From: Candidatus Omnitrophota bacterium
GTDB taxonomy: Bacteria; Omnitrophota; Gorgyraeia; Gygaellales; Profunditerraquicolaceae
Direction of reading: 5' to 3'
Length of the DNA: 22,399 bases
Assembly: GCA_028711825.1 (NCBI GenBank)
Contig: JAQTRM010000019.1
Coordinates: forward strand, 1-22,399
The stretch's first letter is position 1. Each line of letters begins with the position of its first letter. Positions 1 to 8,236 of the stretch are shown here, in pieces. Both the position numbers and the translations under genes were made by a program. The notes below the pieces were generated by a model. That model was not told the origin of the DNA. It searched no databases and saw only the letters and a list, made by a program, of their open reading frames with translations.

Positions 1-2019
1 GCCAAGAAAAAGAAATTTATCTGCTATGTTAACACGAACTTTACCCTTTTGGATAAGGAAAGGTTGAAGAGGCTTATTGATCTGGGGGTGGACCATCTTA
101 CGGTGAGCACCTGGGCCGCCTCCGCGGCAACTTATGCGGCTACACATCCGAACAAGGACGAAAACACCTTTAGGCGGATCGTGGAGAATCTCGAGTTCCT
201 GAATAAAAACAAGAAAGAAGTCCCCTATATCAAGCTGTATAATGTGATTTTTAATCTTAATTATCATGAGATAAACGATATGATCCGTTTGGCGCAGGAT
301 ACAGGATCCGAATCGGTTGAGTTTACCTTGATTGATACAATACCCGGTAAAACCGACCGGCTGCTTCTGGCTCCCGACCAGATTAAGTATCTGCAGGAGG
401 AGGGACGCCGGATATCGGATTGCATGGATGAGAACGGCCGGATCGGTAAGGTGGTGTTATTCCGTTTTGATTCTTTCCTGAGGCGTATTTCATCTTCGGC
501 CGACCTGCGTTCGGCAACCTATGACCGCAATATTATCGATAAAATTCCATGTTATATCGGCTGGTGTTTCGCCAGGATTATGCCTAATGGCGACGTAAAT
601 GCATGTCTTAAGGCACATCGTATCCCTACCGGGAATCTTTACCAGGATGCTTTCGGCCGGATCTGGAACGGCCAAAAGCAGCGGGAGTTCCGCAAGAAAA
701 CACTGGTTTATGAAAAAAACGATCCTTTTTTCCGTCTTATCGGCAACGATCCTTGCACCAAAGAAGCGGGTTGTTATAAAAGCTGCGACGATATCGGAAG
801 AAATGTACATATGCATAACCGGATGATGTCCCTGACTTTTTTAGAGAGGGCGTTATTAAAGGCAGCGGCCAGGATAGGGAAAAGGCCCAGAATCAATTAT
901 CTTTCCGTTGCCAGGTCAAGCGACCTTATTTTAGATGGGATACGCAACGGCAGGGAGGCTTTTATCGGCCCCGAGCAGGTGGTTTTGGACCTCACCAACC
1001 GTTGCAATTTAAAATGCGCCGGATGCTGGTTGTATTCGTCCTTGTTGAAACAAAAGTCGGATAAAACGGTGCTTTCTCAGGAGATGGATTATGAGGTTGC
1101 CAAAAAACTGATAAGCCAGCTGGCGGAACTGGGGTCAAAAAGGATACGCTTTACGGGCGGAGGGGAACCTTTTCTGCACCCCCGGATTATGGAGTTGTTG
1201 GAATACGCTAAATCCAAGGGTCTGATCTGTTGCCTTACGACAAATTTTTCATTGCTTGATAAAGAAAAGATAAAAAACCTGATTCGAATCGGGGTAGATG
1301 AATTGGCAATAAGCCTTTGGGCCGCCAGCCCGGAAATTTATCAAAAAACGCATCCCGGCTGCCCGCTCCAAGCATTCGAAAAAATCCGCGAGAACCTGGT
1401 ATTTTTATCGGAAGAAAAAAAAAGAAAACCCGTAGTTACCTTATCTAACGTTATATGTAACTTAAACTATGCGGAAACCGAAGAGATGTTTAAGTTCGCG
1501 CTTAAGATGAAGGCGGATGGGGTATATTTTACGCTCCTGGATACCCTGGAGGGAACGGAATCATTGCTTCTGGATCAGGATCAGAAAAATGATGTTTTAC
1601 GCCAATCAGAGGCAATCCGCAGTCTTTGGCATTCTTCGGACGTGAAGGATCGGATCCGTTTGGAATTTTTTGAAGGGTTTATCCGGAGAATTAAAAATGA
1701 TTTTTCCTCGGAGGCTGATTATGACCGCGGCAGGATTAATGAGATACCATGCTATGCGGGGTGGTCTTTTTCCAGGATCCTGGCCGGCGGAGAGGTTGTG
1801 CCATGCTGCCGCGGAGTAAAAAAAGTGATGGGCAATATAAATAAAAGCGATTTTAAGGATATCTGGCTCAGCCAGGGTTACCGGGAATTTAGAAGCAAAG
1901 CAAAATACCTGCCTAAGGAGGACCCTTATTTTCTGGAGATTGGATGTTTGAAAATGTGCGACAACTTGATGCATAACGAACAAATGCAAGCACGGATCCA
2001 GGGGAAAAGGAGCGCTTAA
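1..2019 (+). CDS. Tandem radical SAM/SPASM protein, 5' end outside window
   Basis: The frame is open from base 1. A TTG at 49 is internal: the peptide around it (NTNFTLLDKERLKRLIDLGVD) repeats in the second half, so the gene starts upstream of the window. The protein holds two copies of one unit. In copy 1 the [4Fe-4S] CxxxCxxC site lies outside the window; its SPASM-like tail is seen at about 550-830 (IPCYIGW, NGDVNAC, DPCTKEAGCYKSC). Copy 2 is complete: cysteine codons at 1003, 1015 and 1024 form CNLKCAGC, FTGGGEPFLHP follows (the SAM-binding GGE motif), and a second SPASM tail has IPCYAGW, GGEVVPCC and IGCLKMC. The family cleaves S-adenosylmethionine to a 5'-deoxyadenosyl radical; SPASM members modify peptides, sugars or other small substrates using auxiliary clusters. 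Substrate unknown. It lies 3 bases ahead of the sulfatase-like gene, so anaerobic sulfatase maturation was considered, but that target lacks the usual motif. Family sure, role not. Confidence 0.9.
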   Translation, partial: AKKKKFICYVNTNFTLLDKERLKRLIDLGVDHLTVSTWAASAATYAATHPNKDENTFRRIVENLEFLNKNKKEVPYIKLYNVIFNLNYHEINDMIRLAQDTGSESVEFTLIDTIPGKTDRLLLAPDQIKYLQEEGRRISDCMDENGRIGKVVLFRFDSFLRRISSSADLRSATYDRNIIDKIPCYIGWCFARIMPNGDVNACLKAHRIPTGNLYQDAFGRIWNGQKQREFRKKTLVYEKNDPFFRLIGNDPCTKEAGCYKSCDDIGRNVHMHNRMMSLTFLERALLKAAARIGKRPRINYLSVARSSDLILDGIRNGREAFIGPEQVVLDLTNRCNLKCAGCWLYSSLLKQKSDKTVLSQEMDYEVAKKLISQLAELGSKRIRFTGGGEPFLHPRIMELLEYAKSKGLICCLTTNFSLLDKEKIKNLIRIGVDELAISLWAASPEIYQKTHPGCPLQAFEKIRENLVFLSEEKKRKPVVTLSNVICNLNYAETEEMFKFALKMKADGVYFTLLDTLEGTESLLLDQDQKNDVLRQSEAIRSLWHSSDVKDRIRLEFFEGFIRRIKNDFSSEADYDRGRINEIPCYAGWSFSRILAGGEVVPCCRGVKKVMGNINKSDFKDIWLSQGYREFRSKAKYLPKEDPYFLEIGCLKMCDNLMHNEQMQARIQGKRSA

Positions 2020-2022
2020 AAA

Positions 2023-3417
2023 ATGAAAACCTTTAAAATTATACTTATCTCCGCACTGGCTGTTTTGGGGATTTTTTTTCTCACCGCTAAATTCCGCAAT
2101 AAACGCCCCAATATTATTATCATCACGATTGACGCCTTAAGGAGGGACCATTTAGGATGTTATGGTTATGGGCGTTTGACTTCACCGAACATCGATGAGT
2201 TAGCCAAAAAAGGCGTTCTTTTTGATCAGGCGATCACGCAGGCCCCTGTTACGGCTGGTTCGGTTCCTTCTCTATTTTCTTCCACCTATCCTTCTACAAA
2301 CGGTCATTGCCTGCTTTCGGAAGAACCTATCCTGTTATCGCTCCCCACCTTGTCTTCCATATTGCAGGAACATGGTTATTTTACCGCGGCAATATCCGCC
2401 CACGGCGAGCTCTTTTCCGAGACCCCCGGCCTGGAAGACAGTTTTGATACTATTTCGGATACTTTTAAAGAACCCGCGGATATCCTGACAAACCGCGTGA
2501 TTAAATGGTTTAAGTGGTTCGGGATGAATAAGCGCAAGCCGTTTTTTCTCTGGATCCATTATTTTGATACCCACGCCCCGTATCAGCCTCCGAATCCCTA
2601 CGACCGGATGTTCGTTACGTCAAATCCCAGCTTAAAAGAGATCAACCTGCGCCAGGATTTTAAGACCAGCGGGCTTTTTCCGGGAAAGACCAGAAATCTT
2701 GACAGGAAAACTGCAGATTATTATATTTGTCAATATGACGGCGGGATCCGGTTTATCGACGACCAGATTAATTTGATAGTTAATTTTCTTAAAAACCGGG
2801 GTTTGTTCAAGAATACCATTATTGTGATTACCGCCGACCACGGGGAAAATTTATACGACCGTAAGAAGCAGTTCGGCCACGGGTTCATGTTGTATGATGT
2901 TCTGCTTCGGGTTCCCTTGATCTTCGTTTATCAGGATCATCTTCCCGCGGGCACGGTAATTAACCGGCAGGTGCAATTGATTGATATCACGCCTACTTTA
3001 TTAAAACTTGCCGGGATAAAAACCGGTTTACCTTTTGAGGGCAGGGATCTTTCTTCCCTGATGTCAGGAAAAAGAGAAACAGGAGAGTCTTATGCTTTCA
3101 GCGAGATCGAACAGGGTGAGGTAATAATGCGTGCGGTTCGTCTGCCTGACTGGAAGCTGATCGAAGTGGAGTATCCAGGAAGCATAAATGAATATGAACT
3201 TTATAACCTTAAAAAAGATCCGAATGAATTAACTAATCTTGTGGTGCAGGAAAAATGGGAATTTGACAGGAAAATAAAATACCGGTTCGATTCCCTAAGG
3301 GCGAAACTGGAAAAATGGCGCTGGCGTGACAAAGGAGCATATAAGTTAATCTACGAGGTACACCCTCTCGACGAGGATTCAAAAACAAATTTAAAAGTCC
3401 TGGGTTATTTTGAATAA
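2023..3417 (+). CDS. Membrane-anchored sulfatase-like hydrolase (AP superfamily)
   Basis: A 464-residue protein with an N-terminal signal anchor (residues 4-22) then a periplasm-facing sulfatase/alkaline-phosphatase fold. Metal-site motifs are ITIDALRRDHLGCYGY (Asp37), VITADHGE, and a later FGHGFMLYD; SPNIDELAKKGVLF is typical of PF00884. At the nucleophile position the sequence is TAGSVPSLFSS, so Ser80 replaces the formylglycine Cys/Ser and the Arg of the C/S-x-P-x-R motif is Leu. Activation by formylglycine-generating or anSME enzymes is therefore doubtful, and Ser or Thr may act directly as in phosphatases and phosphotransferases of the superfamily. The ATG at 2023 follows an AGGAG about 11 bases upstream, 3 bases after the preceding stop. 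The C-terminal part (YELYNLKKDPNELTNL) is typical of sulfatases. A close paralogue lies at 17033-18427. Fold is secure; sulfatase versus phosphoesterase or transferase is open. Confidence 0.9.
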   Translation: MKTFKIILISALAVLGIFFLTAKFRNKRPNIIIITIDALRRDHLGCYGYGRLTSPNIDELAKKGVLFDQAITQAPVTAGSVPSLFSSTYPSTNGHCLLSEEPILLSLPTLSSILQEHGYFTAAISAHGELFSETPGLEDSFDTISDTFKEPADILTNRVIKWFKWFGMNKRKPFFLWIHYFDTHAPYQPPNPYDRMFVTSNPSLKEINLRQDFKTSGLFPGKTRNLDRKTADYYICQYDGGIRFIDDQINLIVNFLKNRGLFKNTIIVITADHGENLYDRKKQFGHGFMLYDVLLRVPLIFVYQDHLPAGTVINRQVQLIDITPTLLKLAGIKTGLPFEGRDLSSLMSGKRETGESYAFSEIEQGEVIMRAVRLPDWKLIEVEYPGSINEYELYNLKKDPNELTNLVVQEKWEFDRKIKYRFDSLRAKLEKWRWRDKGAYKLIYEVHPLDEDSKTNLKVLGYFE

Positions 3418-3449
3418 TTGAAGGAAGTTATTTTTAAAAGAGGCTTAGT

Positions 3450-6400
3450 GTGAACAATTTCGTCAGCTATCCTGAATATCTCTCTATACAGACGACTTCG
3501 TTTTGTAACGCGCATTGTATCTTTTGCCCTAACGATGAAGTCAGCCCCCGGTTGAGCCCCCGGGTAATGGATGAAACGTTGTTTAGGAAAATTATCGATG
3601 ATTGCGGCGGCCACCGCACGATAAAACGTATAATTCTGTACTTAAATAACGAACCGCTGACCGATATTAATATTGTGCAAAGAATAAATTACGCCAAAGA
3701 GAAGGTCCCCTGGGCCTGTGTGCATATCTTAACCAACGGTTCGCTTTTGGATGATAAAACACAGGATGCGTTAATTAATTCCAGGCTTGACTGGATAGGC
3801 ATCAGCATGCACGGGATAAGGAAAGAGACGATCAGGGATGCGATGGGATTGGATTCCGAAATCGTTTTGCCACGGGTATTGAGTTTTATCCAAAAGGCCA
3901 AAGAAAAAAAGAAAATTGAAGATTTTGTGATGTTGACTTTTTTAAGGCACCAGTATCTTTCGGACAAGGAGAAGGAGGAAATATTTGATTTTTGGAAAAA
4001 ACAGGGAATTACCCGGATCAGCTTTTTCGAAGGTCCCGTCAGCCGGGGAGGTAATGTCAAGTGCCTGCCGCAGGCCCGCCACGCAAAAGTTTTTGGATGC
4101 AAGAGCATCTGGGCAAACGAGATGATGCATATCGTCGAAAACGGGGATGTGATTTTATGCTGTATGGATTGGAAGAGAGAGGTGGTCCTGGGGAACCTTA
4201 ATACGCAAAGTATTTATGAAGTTTGGAATTCCCCGCGATACGCCGAGGCAAGAGGGAAAAGGGACGGTATTGCCGAATCGGAGGAAAATTTTATCTGTAA
4301 AAGATGCGAAGAGTCTGCTTCTGAAGACAGTGTGCCGAAAGTTATCCTGGTGAATGTCCCTCCCTGGCAGACAAAGATGCCTCCCCTGGGGGTGGCGTGT
4401 TTGAGCAGCTTTTTAAAATCAAAAGGCATAGTGTCTAAAGTTATTGATTTAAACGTTAAGTTGTTCAATAAAGCCGACCCGGGAAGAAAGGAACTTTGGG
4501 AAATCGACACCATAAACAATTTTACCCCCTTGGAGCTGGGAGATAAATTGTGCTCCGGTTTCCGGGATGACCTGAATAGTTTTATCGATGAGATGGCCCG
4601 CGCTAAAACTAAAATCATTGGATTGTCGGTGACAATCGCCAGTTTAAATGTCGCCATACATATCGCGCATTGGATAAAAAAGGCAGATCCTTCCAAGATC
4701 GTCGTCATGGGTGGGCCGGGGGTTTATTGGAACACGGAGCGGGTAGATCCCGAAAAAATTGTGGACCTTTTTGTGGTTGGGGAAGGAGAACTTCCTTTGC
4801 TTGAGGTTATCCGGCGCTTTGAAGAAAACAAATCCCTGGAAAATCTGGTGGGTATTCCCGGGACGATAGTGTGCCTGGATAAACAATACCATTCTTTTTC
4901 TCCCCCTAATTATTTAAAGGATATAGACCAGCTCCCGATGATCGATTTTTCGGATTTCGATTTAAGCCAATATAATCCATCCAGCGAATACCGGCCCCTG
5001 CCGCTTATTTCCAGCCGGGGGTGTATTAATCGGTGTAGCTTTTGCGTAGACCATAAGCTGGGAGGGCCTTACAGGTTTCGGAGCCCGGAAAAGGTATTCG
5101 CCGACCTGAATTATTACCTCCAGAAATTCGATATCCACCAGTTTGAATTCAATGATTTATTGTGTAACGGTAACCTCAAACAACTGGAGGCAATTTGTGA
5201 TTTAATTATAGAAAATAAGATTGCGATCCAGTGGCTTTCTTACGCAGCGATCAGGAAAGGGATGGTTCCTGAACTGTTGGGGAAACTGAAGAGGTCGGGA
5301 TGCGTCCGCCTTTGTTACGGGATGGAGTCCGCTTCCGATAAGGTTCTTAAAAAGATGAACAAATCTTTCGATTCAACCGTTGCCGAACAGGTAATCCGGG
5401 ATACGCATAGGGCGGGGATATCGACGGCGATAAATATTATTGTCGGACATCCCGGCGAGTCCGGCAGGGAATTTAAGGAAACCTGCGATTTTTTGGTAAG
5501 GAACAGGGATTTTATCGATGAGATTACCAATGTTTCTACCTGTTTCTTGATGCACGAAACGGATTTGACCAAGAACATGGATAAGTTCGGGATTTATTTT
5601 AAACCCCCCATTAAAGAACGTTTCTTGTCTTTTTTCAAAAAAGCCCCGGTTGAACATAATTACCGTAAATTTTATGTTAAGCCGGATAACTCCCCCTGGC
5701 AGCGCGCCAGGAGATTGAGAAAAATACTCGGCCTGATTTCAAAGCTCCGGATTCCTTACCAGGTTATCAACCGGGTTAAAGAGGATGATGTCAGGCTGGG
5801 CAGGGTGTTTCACGGGAGAAAGAATAACGAAACCATGATTATCGTCTCTTCGGGGCCGCTGCGTGTTAACCTGGATCCGGGTGCCAAGATAATGAATATT
5901 TATTGCCATGAGCATAAACTGACAGCGAATGTCGGCATCAGCGCTTCTTTTTATATCAAAGGGAAATGGCATGATTCTTCTTTGTGCGACTGGTCGGCAT
6001 GGAGGAAAGCTGGTAACCTGCTATCGCTGAGGGTGGATTTTGAGGATATCCCGGTTTTTCAAAATTGGCAGATCGAAGTCGACAAGAAATTCATAGTTTG
6101 GTCGGTAAAAACACATTTTACCGAAGAAGTGATCGCCGGGCAGCAGAAGTTCGGCCTGGTTTTTAATGAGGCATACGACGGGTATTCCGCCGATGGGGAG
6201 TCTTTCGAACTCCCGGCCATTGAGGATTCCTGGAGAGACGTGGGATTTCTAAAGGCCGGCCAGCTGAGCCTGGCCTCCAGCCTCGGATTGCCGAAGGTAG
6301 AGATGCAACAGGAAGGGCGTAAAGATAAAAAATCCTTTATTGAGATCCAGAACTTGCCCTGTCTTTACCGCGGGAGGATGGTTAATTTTTGCCTCCTGGA

Positions 6401-6494
6401 CCTTCCCCCGGGGCGTAACGATGAGGGGGTACACAGTGTTTTTAGGAAAGACAGCATCCATACTAGCCGTATAGTATTAAGATTTGAGGCTTAA
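3450..6494 (+). CDS. Fused SPASM radical SAM + cobalamin-type radical SAM protein with C-terminal domain
   Basis: A 1014-residue multidomain protein. The start is GTG at 3450, preceded by AGAGG about 5 bases away. Residues 1-290 are a radical SAM/SPASM enzyme: CNAHCIFC (Cys19, 23, 26), then a tail with NGDVILCC, GNLNTQSIYEVWNS and FICKRCEE. Residues 296-470 look like a B12-binding domain (VILVNVPPWQTKMPPLG, GLSVTIASLNVA, VVMGGPG, FVVGEGELPLLEVI); no DxHxxG cobalamin motif is seen, which is common in this class. Residues 515-735 are a second radical SAM domain with CINRCSFC (Cys525, 529, 532) and VGHPGESGREF. Residues 785-1014 form a separate domain, probably beta-rich (alternating hydrophobics, many Trp and Tyr), which I do not recognise; a carbohydrate-binding sandwich is possible. 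The middle part is paralogous to the next gene. Such enzymes often methylate unactivated carbon; the substrate here is unknown. No stop or frameshift at the junctions suggests a genuine fusion. Confidence 0.88.
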   Translation: MNNFVSYPEYLSIQTTSFCNAHCIFCPNDEVSPRLSPRVMDETLFRKIIDDCGGHRTIKRIILYLNNEPLTDINIVQRINYAKEKVPWACVHILTNGSLLDDKTQDALINSRLDWIGISMHGIRKETIRDAMGLDSEIVLPRVLSFIQKAKEKKKIEDFVMLTFLRHQYLSDKEKEEIFDFWKKQGITRISFFEGPVSRGGNVKCLPQARHAKVFGCKSIWANEMMHIVENGDVILCCMDWKREVVLGNLNTQSIYEVWNSPRYAEARGKRDGIAESEENFICKRCEESASEDSVPKVILVNVPPWQTKMPPLGVACLSSFLKSKGIVSKVIDLNVKLFNKADPGRKELWEIDTINNFTPLELGDKLCSGFRDDLNSFIDEMARAKTKIIGLSVTIASLNVAIHIAHWIKKADPSKIVVMGGPGVYWNTERVDPEKIVDLFVVGEGELPLLEVIRRFEENKSLENLVGIPGTIVCLDKQYHSFSPPNYLKDIDQLPMIDFSDFDLSQYNPSSEYRPLPLISSRGCINRCSFCVDHKLGGPYRFRSPEKVFADLNYYLQKFDIHQFEFNDLLCNGNLKQLEAICDLIIENKIAIQWLSYAAIRKGMVPELLGKLKRSGCVRLCYGMESASDKVLKKMNKSFDSTVAEQVIRDTHRAGISTAINIIVGHPGESGREFKETCDFLVRNRDFIDEITNVSTCFLMHETDLTKNMDKFGIYFKPPIKERFLSFFKKAPVEHNYRKFYVKPDNSPWQRARRLRKILGLISKLRIPYQVINRVKEDDVRLGRVFHGRKNNETMIIVSSGPLRVNLDPGAKIMNIYCHEHKLTANVGISASFYIKGKWHDSSLCDWSAWRKAGNLLSLRVDFEDIPVFQNWQIEVDKKFIVWSVKTHFTEEVIAGQQKFGLVFNEAYDGYSADGESFELPAIEDSWRDVGFLKAGQLSLASSLGLPKVEMQQEGRKDKKSFIEIQNLPCLYRGRMVNFCLLDLPPGRNDEGVHSVFRKDSIHTSRIVLRFEA

Positions 6495-6539
6495 ACAACG
6501 CTTCATGATAACCGGTTGCAGGGTGCGGCTAAAACAACC

Positions 6540-8234
6540 ATGGAGAAAATGGGTCAGGAAAATACATTAAAAAACGGAAATTCGGATGAAGTTTATTCAA
6601 GCCTGGTCTTGGCTACCCTTCCGCCATGGGGGGTAGAAAGCCCCTCTATCGGTTTGGGGTATCTGGATTCTTACATCCGGGGCAAAGGAGTGAATTCCGA
6701 GGTTTATGATTTTAATATTTATTTCCATAATTCCGCTCCTGATGAGTATAAGATGCTTTGGCACATCGAAAATAAGAATTATTGGAGCAATGAAAAGACT
6801 TTTCCTTTAGTGTGTAAGTTGTTTGAGAAGGAGATCGATTACGCGGTAAAGAAAATATTATCGTCTCCGGCCCGCTTGGTGGGATTTTCGGTGGTTGATC
6901 CAAAAGAGCGCATTACGATCGAGGTGATCCGGCGCGTAAAAGAAAAAGATCCGCGCAAGAAAATTATTTTGGGCGGTCCGGCATGCTCTACGGAAGAACA
7001 GAGGGGTTTTTTTACCGATAATCTTCCGGAGGGAAATGTCGATTATTTCGTAGTGGGAGAGGGAGAGGAAACGCTTTATGAGATTATTAAGAGTAATCCG
7101 TCGGACTCAAACAATCTTCCCGGTACGGCATATAAAGAAGGCGGGATATGGAAATCCGCGAGCCGGGGCCTTATTGAGCCATTGGATTCCATCCCTTTTC
7201 CCGATTACCGCGCGTTCGATCTAAACCAGTATGTTTCCCCAAACACGATACTGGTAGAATGGAGCCGCGGATGCCTCGGCCATTGCAGTTTTTGCAAGAA
7301 TTACCGCCTGGTGCAGGGCTACCGCAGGCGCAGTCCGGAAAACATAATAAAAGAACTCTTATTTTTGAGGGACCGCTATCGGATCGATTCTTTTACGGTT
7401 TGTGACAATCTGATGAACGGGGACCCTCTCCAACTGGAAGGGGTCTGCGAAGGGATGATCCGGAACAACTTGGAGATGTCCTGGTCCGGGCAGATCGCCC
7501 CGCACCGCCGGATGCATGAAGGGTTGTTTGTCAAGATGCGCCGCGCCGGATGTTCCAGGATCCAGATCGGCGTCGAAAGCGGTTCGGACAGTGTGCTTAA
7601 AATGATGAAAAAACCCTATTCTTCGGAGGTGGCGGAAGAAAACATAAAAGCGGCAAAGAAGGCGGGAATGGAAACGGAGATTTTCATTATTGTCGGTTTC
7701 CCGGGGGAGGGTGAGAATGAATTTGGCAAGACGGTAAATTTTATCAGAAAGAACCATCGTTACCTGGATACCATAAAGTCGATTAATACATTACACCTCA
7801 TCGCCGGGACCGAAGTGTATGAAAAACCGGGTAATTTTAATCTCGCCCCGCTGCCTAAACAAGATTGGCATTATCTTTGGGAGTCCCTTGATGGGAATAA
7901 TTACGCCAAGAGAAAGAAAAGGGCGGAAGAACTTCTGGACCTGGCTTCTTCGCTGGGGCTTAAGGTCCAGGAGACTAATATTCAAGAGGGGAAAGAGGCT
8001 CCGCTTTCTGTTGCGCGCGGCTTAAGCGAACAGGATAAAAATGCGATCTTAAAAGATTCGCTGGTTTCTCTTCAGGAACTTCCTTCCCGGGGCCGCTCTT
8101 CCGGTAAAAAGAGAGGAATTTTAAGCTGGCTGTTGCTCGTTTTTCTCCTGTTTTATATTATGGTTTATATAATGTACTTTTGGATTTTGATGTCTTTAGG
8201 GGGGAGGGTTATCCTGGGGGGAAGGAAAAAGTAA
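6540..8234 (+). CDS. Cobalamin-type radical SAM protein with C-terminal membrane segment
   Basis: The N-terminal B12-binding-like domain has LVLATLPPWGVESPSIGLGYL, LVGFSVVDPKERITIEVI, ILGGPACS and YFVVGEGEETLYEI. The radical SAM domain follows with WSRGCLGHCSFCKNYR (CxxxCxxC at about residues 245-252 from this start), IQIGVESGSD and IIVGFPGEGENEF. The last ~40 residues carry a strongly hydrophobic run (about residues 528-552, GILSWLLLVFLLFYIMVYIM) and end in a basic tail, GGRKK, so the enzyme is probably anchored to the inner face of the membrane by its C terminus. I chose ATG 6540. A TTG at 6516 and an ATG at 6549 (GGAG 4 bases upstream) are alternatives. It resembles the middle of the preceding gene along its whole length, including the LPPWGxxxPxxGLxYL-like start, so the two arose by duplication. 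Expected chemistry: radical methylation or rearrangement of a membrane-associated substrate (inference). Confidence 0.87.
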   Translation: MEKMGQENTLKNGNSDEVYSSLVLATLPPWGVESPSIGLGYLDSYIRGKGVNSEVYDFNIYFHNSAPDEYKMLWHIENKNYWSNEKTFPLVCKLFEKEIDYAVKKILSSPARLVGFSVVDPKERITIEVIRRVKEKDPRKKIILGGPACSTEEQRGFFTDNLPEGNVDYFVVGEGEETLYEIIKSNPSDSNNLPGTAYKEGGIWKSASRGLIEPLDSIPFPDYRAFDLNQYVSPNTILVEWSRGCLGHCSFCKNYRLVQGYRRRSPENIIKELLFLRDRYRIDSFTVCDNLMNGDPLQLEGVCEGMIRNNLEMSWSGQIAPHRRMHEGLFVKMRRAGCSRIQIGVESGSDSVLKMMKKPYSSEVAEENIKAAKKAGMETEIFIIVGFPGEGENEFGKTVNFIRKNHRYLDTIKSINTLHLIAGTEVYEKPGNFNLAPLPKQDWHYLWESLDGNNYAKRKKRAEELLDLASSLGLKVQETNIQEGKEAPLSVARGLSEQDKNAILKDSLVSLQELPSRGRSSGKKRGILSWLLLVFLLFYIMVYIMYFWILMSLGGRVILGGRKK

Positions 8235-8236
8235 AA

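Noticed and set aside
49..51. TTG as the start of the first gene
   Set aside because: The codons before it are open and encode residues conserved in the second repeat, so the true start is upstream of the window.
8180..8236. TTG-initiated N-terminal extension of the first GT4
   Set aside because: It overlaps the preceding gene's tail; GTG 8237 has a good ribosome site and gives a normal family N terminus.
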